A stretch of DNA of 64,000 bases from Veillonella parvula DSM 2008 (GCF_000024945.1 NC_013520.1:172001-236000), one strand, 5' to 3'. Shown: positions 41,130-50,469, numbered from the stretch's first letter. Notes: a model not told the origin generated them from the letters alone. Made by a program: numbers and translations.

Positions 41130-43196
41130 ATGAAAGAGTACAGTAGTGATAAAATTAGAAACGTTGCTGTTGTTTCCCACGATGGTGCGGGTAAAACAGC
41201 TCTTGTTGAATCCTTGTTGTTAACTTCTGGTGCGGTTGATTTCGTAGGTAAAGGTCAAGATAATAAACATATTATGGACTTTGAACCGGAAGAAATTAAA
41301 CGTAATGTAACTATTCAATTGGGCATGGCGCCATGTGAGTGGCATGACCATAAGGTTAACTTCATAGACACTCCAGGCTATAATGAGTTCCATGGCGAAG
41401 TTCGTGCCGCTTTGCGTGCCTGTGATGGCATGTTGATGGTGCTATCCTCCACATCTGGTGTAGAAACTGACACAGTTCGCGCATGGGATTATGCAGTTGA
41501 ATTACAAATGCCTCGCATGGCATTTATCAATAAAATGGATGTCGATGGTGCTGATTTCTTCGGTACTATTGAAAGAATGCGGGAATTATTTGGCAAAGGC
41601 ATTATGCCATTGCAGATTCCTATCGGTGAAGGCGCCGATTTTGAAGGCGTTGTAGACGTAGCGAAAATGACTGCGTTTACTTATAAGGACGGCCAACCAA
41701 CAGAGGTCGCTGTACCAGCTCACCTTATCGAAAAGGCTCAAGAAATTCGGGAAATGACCGTAGAAGCCGCGGCTGAAGGTAGCGATGAGTTGTTGGAAAA
41801 ATATTTAGAAGGCGAAGAATTATCCTTAGAGGAAATTCGCCAAGGCTTGCGTGAAGGGATGATTAGTGGCCGTGTGTGCCCAATCATGTGTGGCAGTGCC
41901 ACATCTCGTATTGGCTTAGATCAAGTATTGGATCGTATGATCCGTTACATGCCGGATGCAACTAAAAAAGTGATGACCGCAACTGATGCGGAAACCGGCG
42001 AACAATGTGTTGTACATGTAGATAAACCATTAACTGCATTCGTATTTAAAACATTGTTAGACCCATTCGCAGGCAAACAAAGCTTTGTACGTATCTTCTC
42101 TGGTGAACTGAAAGAAGGGGATCGCCTCTTTGATGTGAACCAAGGTGTAGAAGAAAAATGGGGCAAGATGGTTACCCTTATTGGGAAGCAACAAATCCCT
42201 GTATCCGCTGCTAAAGCTGGCGATATCGTAGTGATACCAAAATTGGCCAATGCTAAGACCGGCGATACATTAACGGCTCCTGACTTTAAAGTGACATACG
42301 ATGCTATTCGTTTCCCTCAACCTTTATATACAGTGGCTATGGAGCCAGTAAAAAAAGGTGAGGAGGAAAAATTAGCTAGTGCTGTTCTTAAAGTGGCGGA
42401 AGAAGATCCTACTTGCGTAGTAGTGAAAAATGCTGAAGCTCGTCAATTACAAATTGATTGTATGGGCGAGGTACATCTTGAGCATATCCTCAACAAAATG
42501 GACCGTAAATACGGCGTACAAGCTAAACTTGTGGCCCCATATATTCCATACCGCGAAACTATCAAAGGCTCTGCTGAAACCGAGTCTAAATATAAGAAAC
42601 AAAGTGGCGGTCATGGTCAATATGGTCACGTTAAGATTCAAGTGGATCCATTATATGATGGTAGCGAATTTGCATTCGTAGACAAAATTTTTGGTGGTGC
42701 TGTACCTAAACAATACATACCAGCAGTGGAAAAGGGTGCCAAAGAAACCCTAGATAAAGGCCTAATTGCAGGATATCCTATGATTGGCGTGCAAGTGACA
42801 CTCTTGGATGGATCTTACCACAGCGTAGACTCCTCAGAGTTAGCATTTAAAGTAGCTACGTCACAGGCTATCAAGGATGTGATTCCTAAGGCGAAACCAG
42901 TCCTATTAGAACCAATCTATGAGGTCAACGTGTTTGCACCAGATGCTTTCATGGGCGACATCATGGGTGATTTGAATAGCCGTCGAGGTCGTGTATTAGG
43001 CATGGAACAAAGTGAAAGAACAGGTATTTCTGTTGTTAAAGCACAAGTACCATTGGCTGAAATGTCTGATTATGTGACTGCATTGCGCTCCATTACACAA
43101 GGACAAGGCGTATTTAACCGTCAGTTCTATACCTATGAAGAGGTTCCACATAAGCAAGCGGAAGAAATTATCGCTGCTCATAAAAACCAAGAATAA
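41130..43196 (+). CDS. Elongation factor G-like translational GTPase
   Basis: 688 residues with EF-G domain order: GTPase, domain II, III, IV and V. The P-loop is SHDGAGKTALVE (canonical EF-G has AHIDAGKTT), the switch II region is DTPGYNEFH instead of DTPGHVDF, and G4 is NKMD. Domain IV has GGHGQYGHVKIQ. These differences mark it as the EF-G2/FusA2-type paralogue, not the main translocase. Paralogues of this type may act in recycling, stress or not in translocation at all. AAGGAGG precedes the ATG. The leader carries a terminator. Confidence 0.88.
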   Translation: MKEYSSDKIRNVAVVSHDGAGKTALVESLLLTSGAVDFVGKGQDNKHIMDFEPEEIKRNVTIQLGMAPCEWHDHKVNFIDTPGYNEFHGEVRAALRACDGMLMVLSSTSGVETDTVRAWDYAVELQMPRMAFINKMDVDGADFFGTIERMRELFGKGIMPLQIPIGEGADFEGVVDVAKMTAFTYKDGQPTEVAVPAHLIEKAQEIREMTVEAAAEGSDELLEKYLEGEELSLEEIRQGLREGMISGRVCPIMCGSATSRIGLDQVLDRMIRYMPDATKKVMTATDAETGEQCVVHVDKPLTAFVFKTLLDPFAGKQSFVRIFSGELKEGDRLFDVNQGVEEKWGKMVTLIGKQQIPVSAAKAGDIVVIPKLANAKTGDTLTAPDFKVTYDAIRFPQPLYTVAMEPVKKGEEEKLASAVLKVAEEDPTCVVVKNAEARQLQIDCMGEVHLEHILNKMDRKYGVQAKLVAPYIPYRETIKGSAETESKYKKQSGGHGQYGHVKIQVDPLYDGSEFAFVDKIFGGAVPKQYIPAVEKGAKETLDKGLIAGYPMIGVQVTLLDGSYHSVDSSELAFKVATSQAIKDVIPKAKPVLLEPIYEVNVFAPDAFMGDIMGDLNSRRGRVLGMEQSERTGISVVKAQVPLAEMSDYVTALRSITQGQGVFNRQFYTYEEVPHKQAEEIIAAHKNQE

Positions 43197-43256
43197 GGTA
43201 ATGACCACATGCTGTATCTAATACAGTTTGAATCACTACAACTGAATAGACAATTG

Positions 43257-43304
43257 CATAATGTAACAATTTAATACTGTAACAATTTCATAGTGTAATG
43301 ATTG
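43257..43304. repeat. 16-bp tandem repeat in the 3' UTR of the EF-G paralogue
   Basis: Three adjacent 16-bp units: CATAATGTAACAATTT, AATACTGTAACAATTT, CATAGTGTAATGATTG. They lie between the stop and the terminator. Confidence 0.7.
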
Positions 43305-43339
43305 ACGTAAGTCATAAATTTGAATAGTATTTTACTGAG

Positions 43340-43372
43340 GCCCTCCATATATGTAGCGTATGGAGGGCTTTT
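43340..43372 (+). terminator. Terminator of the EF-G paralogue
   Basis: 10-bp stem GCCCTCCATA/TATGGAGGGC (43340-43349/43359-43368), then TTTT. Confidence 0.82.
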
Positions 43373-43500
43373 ACATAAGAGAATAGCTAGTTCTTTATGT
43401 ATATATGTGCTAACATAAAAGGTAATATAAGTAATATAAAAGGTAATATAATAGTTTCCATGTGGTGACCATATCCATAGATATTGTGAAAGGATTGCAT

Positions 43501-43977
43501 ATGTTTTTCTCAAGCATTACCGCAGATTATACAAAAATGGGTTATCCTAAAGCCATCGTGCGCGCTTTAGATTTCTTGAAACATACAGATTTGAAAGCTT
43601 TGGCTGGGGGGCGTCATGCTATTGAAGGCGACATGATGTACGCCAACGTAGACGATGTAGAAACAAAACTATTTGAAACTACAAAACCGGAATCTCATCG
43701 TAATTATGTAGATATTCAATTTATGGTGAGCGGAGAGGAAAATATGGGCTTTTTCGTAGATAAAGGCATGGTAAAACCTGTGGAGTCCTATCCTGATCGA
43801 GATTGCTATTTCTATCCTAATGAGGCTGTTGATGAAGGGCAAATCCATTGTCCAGAAGGGTACTACACTGTATTCTTCCCTTCTGATGTTCATCGTCCCT
43901 TACTTGCCGTAAATGATAAGCCCATCAAAATCCGTAAGGTGGTTGTGAAAGTGCACGTATCTTTGCTCGGTGAGTAG
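43501..43977 (+). CDS. YhcH/YjgK/YiaL family protein
   Basis: 158 residues from ATG 43501 with AAAGGA upstream; the 39-bp longer frame is unlikely. The beta-rich cupin-like fold of the DUF386 family is shown by HRNYVDIQFMVSGEENMGF, EGYYTVFFPSDVHRPLLAV and KVVVKVHV. Relatives are implicated in sialic acid or sugar anomer processing; the substrate here is unknown. The next gene starts one base after the stop. Confidence 0.85.
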   Translation: MFFSSITADYTKMGYPKAIVRALDFLKHTDLKALAGGRHAIEGDMMYANVDDVETKLFETTKPESHRNYVDIQFMVSGEENMGFFVDKGMVKPVESYPDRDCYFYPNEAVDEGQIHCPEGYYTVFFPSDVHRPLLAVNDKPIKIRKVVVKVHVSLLGE

Positions 43978-43978
43978 T

Positions 43979-44875
43979 ATGAAACAATATGAAGTTATTG
44001 GTGTTATTATAACTCTATTGGGGGCTGTTTTATGGGGTGTATCAGGTGCATCCGTACAGTTCTTAAGCAATTTTAGAAATATGAATTTGGAATGGCTAGT
44101 AACTATGCGATTGATTACAGCAGGTTTACTAACTGTTATTTATGCATGGTTTAGATTTAGAAACTCTATCTTTAATGTATTTCATAGTGTAAAGGATACG
44201 CTAGGACTCATTGTTTTTGGCGTATTTGGAATGGCATTATGCCAATATACATACTTCAGATCCATTGCTTTAGCTGGAGCTGGCATTGCAACGGTTTTAC
44301 AATATCTGGCGCCGTCTATGATTATTATTTACCTGCTGGTTCGCTATGGTAAACGACCATCCAAGGGGGAGACGGTTTCTGTTATACTTGCTTTAGTAGG
44401 GACCATTTGTTTGATGGGAAATGGTGATGGTCTTTCTATTGAAAGCTTCCCGATGGCGGTTCTCGTATGGGGGCTTTTATCTGCTGTTGGTGTAGCCATA
44501 TATAGCATTTCTCCTGTTGATTTACTCTACAAATATGGTACCTTACCTATTGTAGGATTCGGGATGTTCATTAGCGGTATTGTAGCCGCTATATTATTTC
44601 ATCAACCAAACTCATATGCAGTGTGGGACGCATGGACTGTTATTGGTTGTTTTAATGTCATATTTCTCGGGACGATAGTATCTTTCAATGCCTATTTAGA
44701 AGGGGTTAAACGAATTGGGGCCGTACCGGGATCTATTTTGTCATCTATTGAACCTATTTCGGCTGCTTTCTTTAGCTGGGCTTTTTTAGGAAATGAATTT
44801 AGTCTCTTGGGTTTAATCGGTATGGCTATGATCATTTCCACCGTTGTTATTATTGCTTTAGAGAAACGTAAATAA
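43979..44875 (+). CDS. EamA/DMT-family transporter (copy 1)
   Basis: 298 residues with ten hydrophobic helices in two homologous halves, each an EamA repeat (ITLLGAVLWGVSGASVQFLS, then SAVGVAIYSISPVDLLYKYG). Such proteins export amino acids or other metabolites; the substrate is unknown. ATG 43979 is one base after the upstream stop; a GTG 9 bp earlier is possible. A close paralogue follows at 45051. Confidence 0.88.
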   Translation: MKQYEVIGVIITLLGAVLWGVSGASVQFLSNFRNMNLEWLVTMRLITAGLLTVIYAWFRFRNSIFNVFHSVKDTLGLIVFGVFGMALCQYTYFRSIALAGAGIATVLQYLAPSMIIIYLLVRYGKRPSKGETVSVILALVGTICLMGNGDGLSIESFPMAVLVWGLLSAVGVAIYSISPVDLLYKYGTLPIVGFGMFISGIVAAILFHQPNSYAVWDAWTVIGCFNVIFLGTIVSFNAYLEGVKRIGAVPGSILSSIEPISAAFFSWAFLGNEFSLLGLIGMAMIISTVVIIALEKRK

Positions 44876-44895
44876 ATAATACTTACTCTAAAACT

Positions 44896-44958
44896 AGTTT
44901 ATAAATTTAATCTATAAAATTAGTCTATAAAATAAATCTATAAATTTAATCTATGAGG
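44896..44958. repeat. ~13-bp degenerate tandem repeat between EamA genes
   Basis: About five imperfect 12-14-bp units of the type ATCTATAAAATT, starting 20 bp after the first EamA stop and ending at the hairpin at 44966. Confidence 0.6.
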
Positions 44959-44965
44959 TTTCGCT

Positions 44966-45006
44966 GAGGTTTCGCTTCTGCGTATTGCAGTAGTGGGACC
45001 TCTTTG
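44966..45006 (+). terminator. Terminator-like hairpin between EamA genes
   Basis: About 15 pairs including G-U (44966-44981/44987-45002, arm GAGGTTTCGCTTCTGC), loop GTATT, weak T-tail. The arm start GAGGTTTCGCT is directly repeated just upstream (44955-44965). Confidence 0.5.
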
Positions 45007-45050
45007 CTATTATGTATATATTGTGAAATTTTTCGTAATGGGAGGAACAC

Positions 45051-45992
45051 ATGGAGGAAAAGCAATGGAAAGGCATGGGCCTAGCCATTATGGGAGCTTT
45101 GTTTTGGGGACTTTCAGGCACATCTGTACAATTTCTTGAAAGTGCAAAGCATATTAATGTAGAGTGGTTACTAGAGGTACGTTTGCTCGTAGCAGGGATA
45201 TTAACCATTGGCCTTGCTTATCTGCGAGAGGGAAAACGTATTTTCTCTATTTTTAAAGCACCTAAAGATATAGGTAAGTTATTAATATTTGGCGTACTAG
45301 GAATCGCTTTGGCTCAATATACATACTTTAGAGCTATTGCCATTTCAGGGGTAGGAGTTGCTACAGTACTTCAATACGTAGCGCCTACGATGATTATTAT
45401 TTATTTGTTCTTACGGTATTTTAAAAAGCCATCTACGCCAGAGTTATTTTGTATACTACTTGCTTTGGTGGGCACAATCTGTATTGTCATGCAAAAAGGG
45501 CTGGATATTTCATCCTTTAATGAAAAAGCTTTATTTTGGGGCCTTGTATCAGCAGCTAGCATTTGTGTATATACATTACAACCTATTGAGCTATTAAAAA
45601 CATATGGCACCACCGCTATTGTAGGCTTTGCTATGTTTATTTGTGGTATCTTATCTGTTATCATGTTCCAACAATTTGATTCGGAAGCCATTGTAGACAG
45701 TATGACCTTATTGGGGCTCTTTGCTATCATTATTTTGGGCACCGTAGTATCCTTTAATGCCTACATGGAAGGAGTAAGGCTCATTGGGGCCGTACAAGGA
45801 TCCATTCTTTCATCATTAGAACCAATCTCTGCGGCTTTATTCGGTTGGGCGCTCCTAGGGAATGAGTTTACCGTTATCGGTATTTTCGGTATGATATGTA
45901 TCCTTGCCACCGTATTCATCATCGCTTGGGATAGACAACGAACTATTAAACGAGAAGTACTGGCAAAACTGAATAAAACAATATTAGAATGA
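45051..45992 (+). CDS. EamA/DMT-family transporter (copy 2)
   Basis: 313 residues, ten predicted helices, clearly homologous to the preceding transporter along its whole length (GLAIMGALFWGLSGTSVQFLE; AQYTYFRAIAISGVGVATVLQYVAPTMIIIYLFLRY; GTVVSFNAYMEGVRLIGAVQGSILSSLEPISAALFGWALLGNEF). It has an extra basic C-terminal tail. GGGAGGA precedes the ATG. The pair is a tandem duplication that has diverged. Confidence 0.88.
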   Translation: MEEKQWKGMGLAIMGALFWGLSGTSVQFLESAKHINVEWLLEVRLLVAGILTIGLAYLREGKRIFSIFKAPKDIGKLLIFGVLGIALAQYTYFRAIAISGVGVATVLQYVAPTMIIIYLFLRYFKKPSTPELFCILLALVGTICIVMQKGLDISSFNEKALFWGLVSAASICVYTLQPIELLKTYGTTAIVGFAMFICGILSVIMFQQFDSEAIVDSMTLLGLFAIIILGTVVSFNAYMEGVRLIGAVQGSILSSLEPISAALFGWALLGNEFTVIGIFGMICILATVFIIAWDRQRTIKREVLAKLNKTILE

Positions 45993-46056
45993 ATCGATAA
46001 GAGCACATCAATATAAATATATCAATAAAATATGTCGACAGGAAAACATCAAGAAG

Positions 46057-46100
46057 AACACATATATCACAGAAGTCGTTTCGTGGTATATGTGTTTTTT
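46057..46100 (+). terminator. Terminator after the second EamA gene
   Basis: AACACATATA/TATATGTGTT (46057-46066/46087-46096) extended by CAC/GTG pairing, followed by six T. Confidence 0.78.
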
Positions 46101-46216
46101 GTTATAACATACAGTATATTTTAGATACTGTATACATGCGCCATTTAGTTGACTATTTATCTATCTATTCATATAGTAAATGTATACGTGATTATTAGTT
46201 TGTTACGGAGGTATTT

Positions 46217-47512
46217 ATGTCTGTAAAAGATTTCGTGCAACAACGGCGCGATGCGTTAATCGCTATGCGTCGCGACTTTCATATGTACCCTGAGCCTGCT
46301 TGGCTTGAGTATCGCTCTGCTGCAAAAGTGGCGGATACGCTTATTTCTTTGGGCTATGATGTGGCGTTAGGGGCGGATGTACTCGATTTAGATTCTCGCA
46401 TGGGATTGCCTAGTGATGAGGTTATGAAAGCTGCTATGGATCGCGCCATCGAAGAAGGTGCTAATCCTGAATTGGTAGAAAAGATAGGCTACGGTAAAAC
46501 GGCCATTGTTGCAACTATGAAGTTCGGTGGCGAAGGTCCCGTAGTAGCATTTCGTGTAGACATGGACTCCAATGATGTCATTGAAGCTAAAGAGGATAAC
46601 CATGTACCCGCAAAGGGAGGCTTCCGTTCTTGTCACGATAAGGCGATGCACGCTTGCGGTCATGATGCACATATGACGATGGGGCTAGGCCTAGCTGAAT
46701 ATTTGGCTGCGCACAAGGATGAATTCAAAGGAACTATTAAACTCATTTTCCAACCTGCAGAGGAAGGCGTGCGCGGTGCTAAAGCGATGGCGGAAGCGGG
46801 CGTTGTGGATGATGTAGATTTGATGTTCGGTATGCATATTGGGTTTAATGAAAATCTATCCAATTGCTTTGCATGTAGTGATCATGGCTTCTTAGCGACA
46901 ACAAAACTTGATGCGGTATTCCACGGTTACTCTGCTCATGCTGGTGGCTCCCCTGAAAAGGCACAAAATGCAATGCTCGCCGGCTGTACAGCGGTTCTCA
47001 ACTTACAAGCTATCGCTCGTCATAGTCAAGGGGCTTCTCGCATGAATGTAGGTGTTTTTGAAAGCGGTACAGGCCGCAATGTGACTCCTGATGTGGCGGT
47101 TCTTAAACTAGAAACTCGTGGTGCTACGACAGAAATCAATGATTACATGATTGAACGGTCTAAGACTATTATTAAAGGTGCTGCAGAAATGCATGATTGT
47201 ACCTTTGAAATCACAAAACAAGGAGAAACTCCTGCAGGTCGCATCAGCGATGATTTAGCTCATGAAGTACAAGCTATCGTGGAACCACTTGGGATCTTTA
47301 AAGAGGTGCCATTCGATTACAGCGGTGGCGGCAGTGAAGACTGTGCGTACTTCTTGAACCGTGTCATTGATCGCGGCGGTAGAGCAACCTACATGGTAGT
47401 AGGTTCTGCTATTAAAGCGCCACATCACAATCCACTCTTTGATATCGATGAAGAAGATATGTTAAACGGTATCGTAGCGTTGGGGACAATTGCTGCTCAC
47501 TATTTAAAATAA
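46217..47512 (+). CDS. M20 family amidohydrolase, AbgA/AbgB-like
   Basis: 431 residues of an M20D-type metallopeptidase. Start with RRDFHMYPEPAWLEYRSA; metal site in HACGHDAHMTMG near residue 150, EEGVRGAKAM near 186 with catalytic Glu, and a dimerisation domain with HGYSAHAGGSPEKAQNAM. The long insert near residues 55-95 and the overall length match aminobenzoyl-glutamate hydrolase-type members. It hydrolyses N-acyl or aminoacyl amides; the exact substrate is uncertain. GGAGG precedes the ATG. A second M20 enzyme follows. Confidence 0.85.
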   Translation: MSVKDFVQQRRDALIAMRRDFHMYPEPAWLEYRSAAKVADTLISLGYDVALGADVLDLDSRMGLPSDEVMKAAMDRAIEEGANPELVEKIGYGKTAIVATMKFGGEGPVVAFRVDMDSNDVIEAKEDNHVPAKGGFRSCHDKAMHACGHDAHMTMGLGLAEYLAAHKDEFKGTIKLIFQPAEEGVRGAKAMAEAGVVDDVDLMFGMHIGFNENLSNCFACSDHGFLATTKLDAVFHGYSAHAGGSPEKAQNAMLAGCTAVLNLQAIARHSQGASRMNVGVFESGTGRNVTPDVAVLKLETRGATTEINDYMIERSKTIIKGAAEMHDCTFEITKQGETPAGRISDDLAHEVQAIVEPLGIFKEVPFDYSGGGSEDCAYFLNRVIDRGGRATYMVVGSAIKAPHHNPLFDIDEEDMLNGIVALGTIAAHYLK

Positions 47513-47574
47513 GCTTTATGTACTAGCATCATATGGTTTGTCAGTAATTGATGTAATAGATTGTGAGGTGTTAC

Positions 47575-48819
47575 ATGATTCAACGAGAGCGATTGGTTAA
47601 AGATTTTGAGGCTATGGCCCAATTGACGGCATCTGGTGAGGGCATTAATCGCCTTGCTTTCACCGATGCAGATTGGGCAGGACGGCAATATATTATAGAC
47701 CGCATGACTGATGCGGGTTTATCCGTTGAAATAGATGATTTTGGTAATGTCATTGGCTATAAGATTGGTAAGAAACCAGATTTACCAGTTGTCATGGTAG
47801 GGTCTCATACAGATAGCGTACCCAATGGAGGTAATTACGATGGTGTGGTGGGCGTGTTATCTGCCATTGAAGTAATTCGTAGCATGACTGACGATAGTTA
47901 TGAACATGACCATACCATCGCTGTGGTATCCTTCATGTGCGAAGAGTCCGGTCGTTTTGGGAATGCTACACTAGGTAGTAAGGCCATGCGTGGTGAATTA
48001 AGATTACAAGACTTACACCGATTGGTAGATAAACAAGGAGTTTCTTTGTACGAAGCATTGAAAGGTCGCAACTTAAATCCCGATGGGATTGAAGAAATGG
48101 AATATAAACGACCTGTAAAGTCTTTCACAGAAATTCATATAGAACAAGGAAAGGTACTAGAGCACGAACAGAAAACGATTGGCATTGTGACTGGTATTGC
48201 AGCGCCAGAGCGATTCTATGTGACCATTCGGGGCAATGCCGATCATAGTGGCGCTACGCCGATGAACTTGCGTCATGATGCTCTATGTGGAGCTTCAAAA
48301 ATCATCCTCGGCATCGAGGAGATTGCATCCATGCAAGAGGAGCCACCCGTGGTGGGTACTGTCGGCGTTGTGGAAGTTACGCCAGGGGCGATGAATGTCA
48401 TTCCTGGAGCTGTGAAACTAGGTGTAGACATTCGCAGTATATCTGAGGTAGCTCGCAATTCCGTAGTCACTCTTGTTAAGGAATTTATCGATATTACTGC
48501 AGAAAAACGGGGATTATCTTATACAATTGAAACAATTGCACAGGACCATCCAGTGGAGATGCACCCTGCGATGATTCGAGAAATCGAAGAGGCTGTTAAG
48601 TCTGTTGGTGTGGAGTACATGACAATGCCTAGCGGTGCCGGTCATGATGCGATGCATTGGGCGGAGGTAGTTCCGACGGGAATGATCTTTATTCCATGCC
48701 GTGACGGCATCAGTCATAATCCTGCAGAATTTGCTGAAATGGATGATATTGTAACGGGTGCAGCGGTGCTTGATAAGGTGCTTAGAAAACTTAGCTTGGA
48801 AGAAACAAAGCTTGTTTAA
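47575..48819 (+). CDS. M20 Zn-dependent hydrolase, allantoate/N-carbamoyl amino acid type
   Basis: 414 residues. Motifs of the AllC/HyuC group: VMVGSHTDSVPNGGNYDGVVGVLSAIEV (metal ligands), CEESGRFGNATLGSKAMRG, TEIHIEQGKVLE, and PSGAGHDAMHWAEVVPTGMIFIPCRDGISHNPAE. It cleaves ureido or carbamoyl amino acids. ATG 47575 follows GAGGTG; the GTG 12 bp earlier overlaps that site. With the flanking M20 enzyme and the DcuC-like carrier it suggests scavenging of amino acid conjugates. Confidence 0.85.
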   Translation: MIQRERLVKDFEAMAQLTASGEGINRLAFTDADWAGRQYIIDRMTDAGLSVEIDDFGNVIGYKIGKKPDLPVVMVGSHTDSVPNGGNYDGVVGVLSAIEVIRSMTDDSYEHDHTIAVVSFMCEESGRFGNATLGSKAMRGELRLQDLHRLVDKQGVSLYEALKGRNLNPDGIEEMEYKRPVKSFTEIHIEQGKVLEHEQKTIGIVTGIAAPERFYVTIRGNADHSGATPMNLRHDALCGASKIILGIEEIASMQEEPPVVGTVGVVEVTPGAMNVIPGAVKLGVDIRSISEVARNSVVTLVKEFIDITAEKRGLSYTIETIAQDHPVEMHPAMIREIEEAVKSVGVEYMTMPSGAGHDAMHWAEVVPTGMIFIPCRDGISHNPAEFAEMDDIVTGAAVLDKVLRKLSLEETKLV

Positions 48820-48828
48820 TATACTTCT

Positions 48829-48900
48829 TTATGTAGTTATGTAGTTATGTAGTTATGTAGTTATGTAGATAAGTAGTTATATAGTTATATGATTATACTG
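48829..48900. repeat. 8-bp tandem repeat (microsatellite-like)
   Basis: Five perfect copies of TTATGTAG (48829-48868), then four degenerate copies (ATAAGTAG, TTATATAG, TTATATGA, TTATACTG). The array starts 10 bp after the hydrolase stop and lies upstream of the DcuC-like gene. The perfect units suggest recent slippage. Confidence 0.85.
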
Positions 48901-49065
48901 TATATAATTAAGTGATTACTTTTACTATTGTTAGGCCTATTAGGTGTAAGACATAGATAGGACTATTGTATTTTGTATTTAGTGTTGTTAGTTGTGTATT
49001 GGGTGTAAAGTGTTTATAGAGGGGATATAGCTATCTTGCATCCTATGTACACGGATAGGAGAGTT

Positions 49066-50319
49066 ATGGTTATTACAGGTATTGTTATCGTAGTAGCGAC
49101 GTTTATCGCTATTATTAAACAGTTTGAAACGCGTCTCGTTTTATTATTATCAGGCTTATTAATGTGCTTTATTGGTGGGCAGCTTGGCGCTGGTACGACG
49201 GCCTTTGTGAAAGAACTTACAAATCCAGGCCTTGTGCCTACAATCTGTACGGTGTTAGGTTTTAGCTATGTTATGGAATATACAAAATGTACGGAGCATA
49301 TGGTGTATTTCATTTCTGCAGGGCTTAAAAAGATGACTAAAATCATCATCCCAGGTGCGGTTATTATTACATTCTTAATCAACATTGCACTGCCTACAGC
49401 GGCAGGCTGTGCGGCGGCCGTAGGTGCGCTATTGATTCCGGCTTTAATTCGTTCTGGTGTGCACCCAGCGATGGCTGGTTCTGCTATCTTCTTAGGTACA
49501 TGGGGTAGCTCCTTGAGTCCAGGCCTTATGTTTAACCCTCAAGTAGCACAACTGGCGGGGGTAGACGTAATGACAGTTATTGCGAGCTTCTCTATGCAAG
49601 CAATTATCGGTATAGTAGTAGCCGCTATTTTGCTTAATATTGTAGCTATCGTTAAGAAGGAGCATACAGGGTATGTAATGAAAAACGATACTGTAGAGGA
49701 AGGCAAAGAGTTCAAAGTAAATTATTTCTATGCAATCATTCCAATTATTCCTCTTGTATTACTTGTATTAGGTAGTAAACAGGTAGCGGTGATTCCAGAA
49801 ATCTCCGTTCCTGTATCTATGCTCATCGGTACTGCTATTGGTATCATTGCCGTGCGTCCTAATGTGGCAGAAGCTGTTAAGAAGTTCTTCCGCGGTACTG
49901 GAGATGGTATGTGTGATGTAGTGGGCCTTATGGCTGCAGCAGCATGCTTTACAGCAGGGATGCAACTCATTGGACTAACAAGTGCCCTTATTGATGGAAT
50001 GAAGAACTCTCAACAAATCGCCCAAATCGGGGCAGCCTTTGGTCCGTTCTTATTGGCGGTTATTTCTGGTTCTGGTAATGCGGCAGCTCTTGCCTTTAAT
50101 GGTGCTGTCACACCTCATGCTGCAGACTTTGGTTATGGTATTATGCAACTTGGATCCATGGCTCAAATCGGTGCTGGTATCGGTCGTAGTATGAGTCCTG
50201 TTGCAGGGGCAGGTATCATCATTGCAGGACTGGCAGGTATTAACCCTATGGAAATGGCTAAACGTAATGCCGTGCCTTGCATTATCGCGACTGTAGTCAT
50301 CATGCTATTGTTACTCTAG
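49066..50319 (+). CDS. DcuC-like C4-dicarboxylate/anion carrier
   Basis: 417 residues with 10-12 hydrophobic segments. Family features of the DcuC/ion-transporter superfamily: FIGGQLGAGTTAFVKELTNPGLVPTICTVLGFSYVMEYTKC and the repeated GSGNAAALAFNGAVTPHAADFGYG and MSPVAGAGIIIAGLAG. DcuC-type carriers exchange C4-dicarboxylates. The substrate could also be an amino acid derivative made by the adjacent hydrolases. ATG 49066 follows AGGAGAG; an earlier TTG at 49036 lacks a site. Confidence 0.85.
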   Translation: MVITGIVIVVATFIAIIKQFETRLVLLLSGLLMCFIGGQLGAGTTAFVKELTNPGLVPTICTVLGFSYVMEYTKCTEHMVYFISAGLKKMTKIIIPGAVIITFLINIALPTAAGCAAAVGALLIPALIRSGVHPAMAGSAIFLGTWGSSLSPGLMFNPQVAQLAGVDVMTVIASFSMQAIIGIVVAAILLNIVAIVKKEHTGYVMKNDTVEEGKEFKVNYFYAIIPIIPLVLLVLGSKQVAVIPEISVPVSMLIGTAIGIIAVRPNVAEAVKKFFRGTGDGMCDVVGLMAAAACFTAGMQLIGLTSALIDGMKNSQQIAQIGAAFGPFLLAVISGSGNAAALAFNGAVTPHAADFGYGIMQLGSMAQIGAGIGRSMSPVAGAGIIIAGLAGINPMEMAKRNAVPCIIATVVIMLLLL

Positions 50320-50365
50320 TTCTATATAAATTGACTTAGTTAATAGCATAGCTATCGAAGTTTGT

Positions 50366-50455
50366 AAAAGAAAACCCTTCTAGGACTGATTAGATTTTGT
50401 TATATGTTTGAATATATAACTTTTACCAATCAGATACATAGAAGGGTTTTCTTTT
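50366..50455. terminator. Bidirectional triple-nested hairpin terminator
   Basis: 17-bp perfect outer stem (50366-50382/50439-50455, arm AAAAGAAAACCCTTCTA), middle stem CTGATT/AATCAG (50386-50391/50428-50433), inner stem GTTATAT/ATATAAC (50399-50405/50414-50420). T-runs are part of both arms. It separates the convergent carrier and MFS genes. Confidence 0.8.
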
Positions 50456-50469
50456 GTTATGTATATGTA

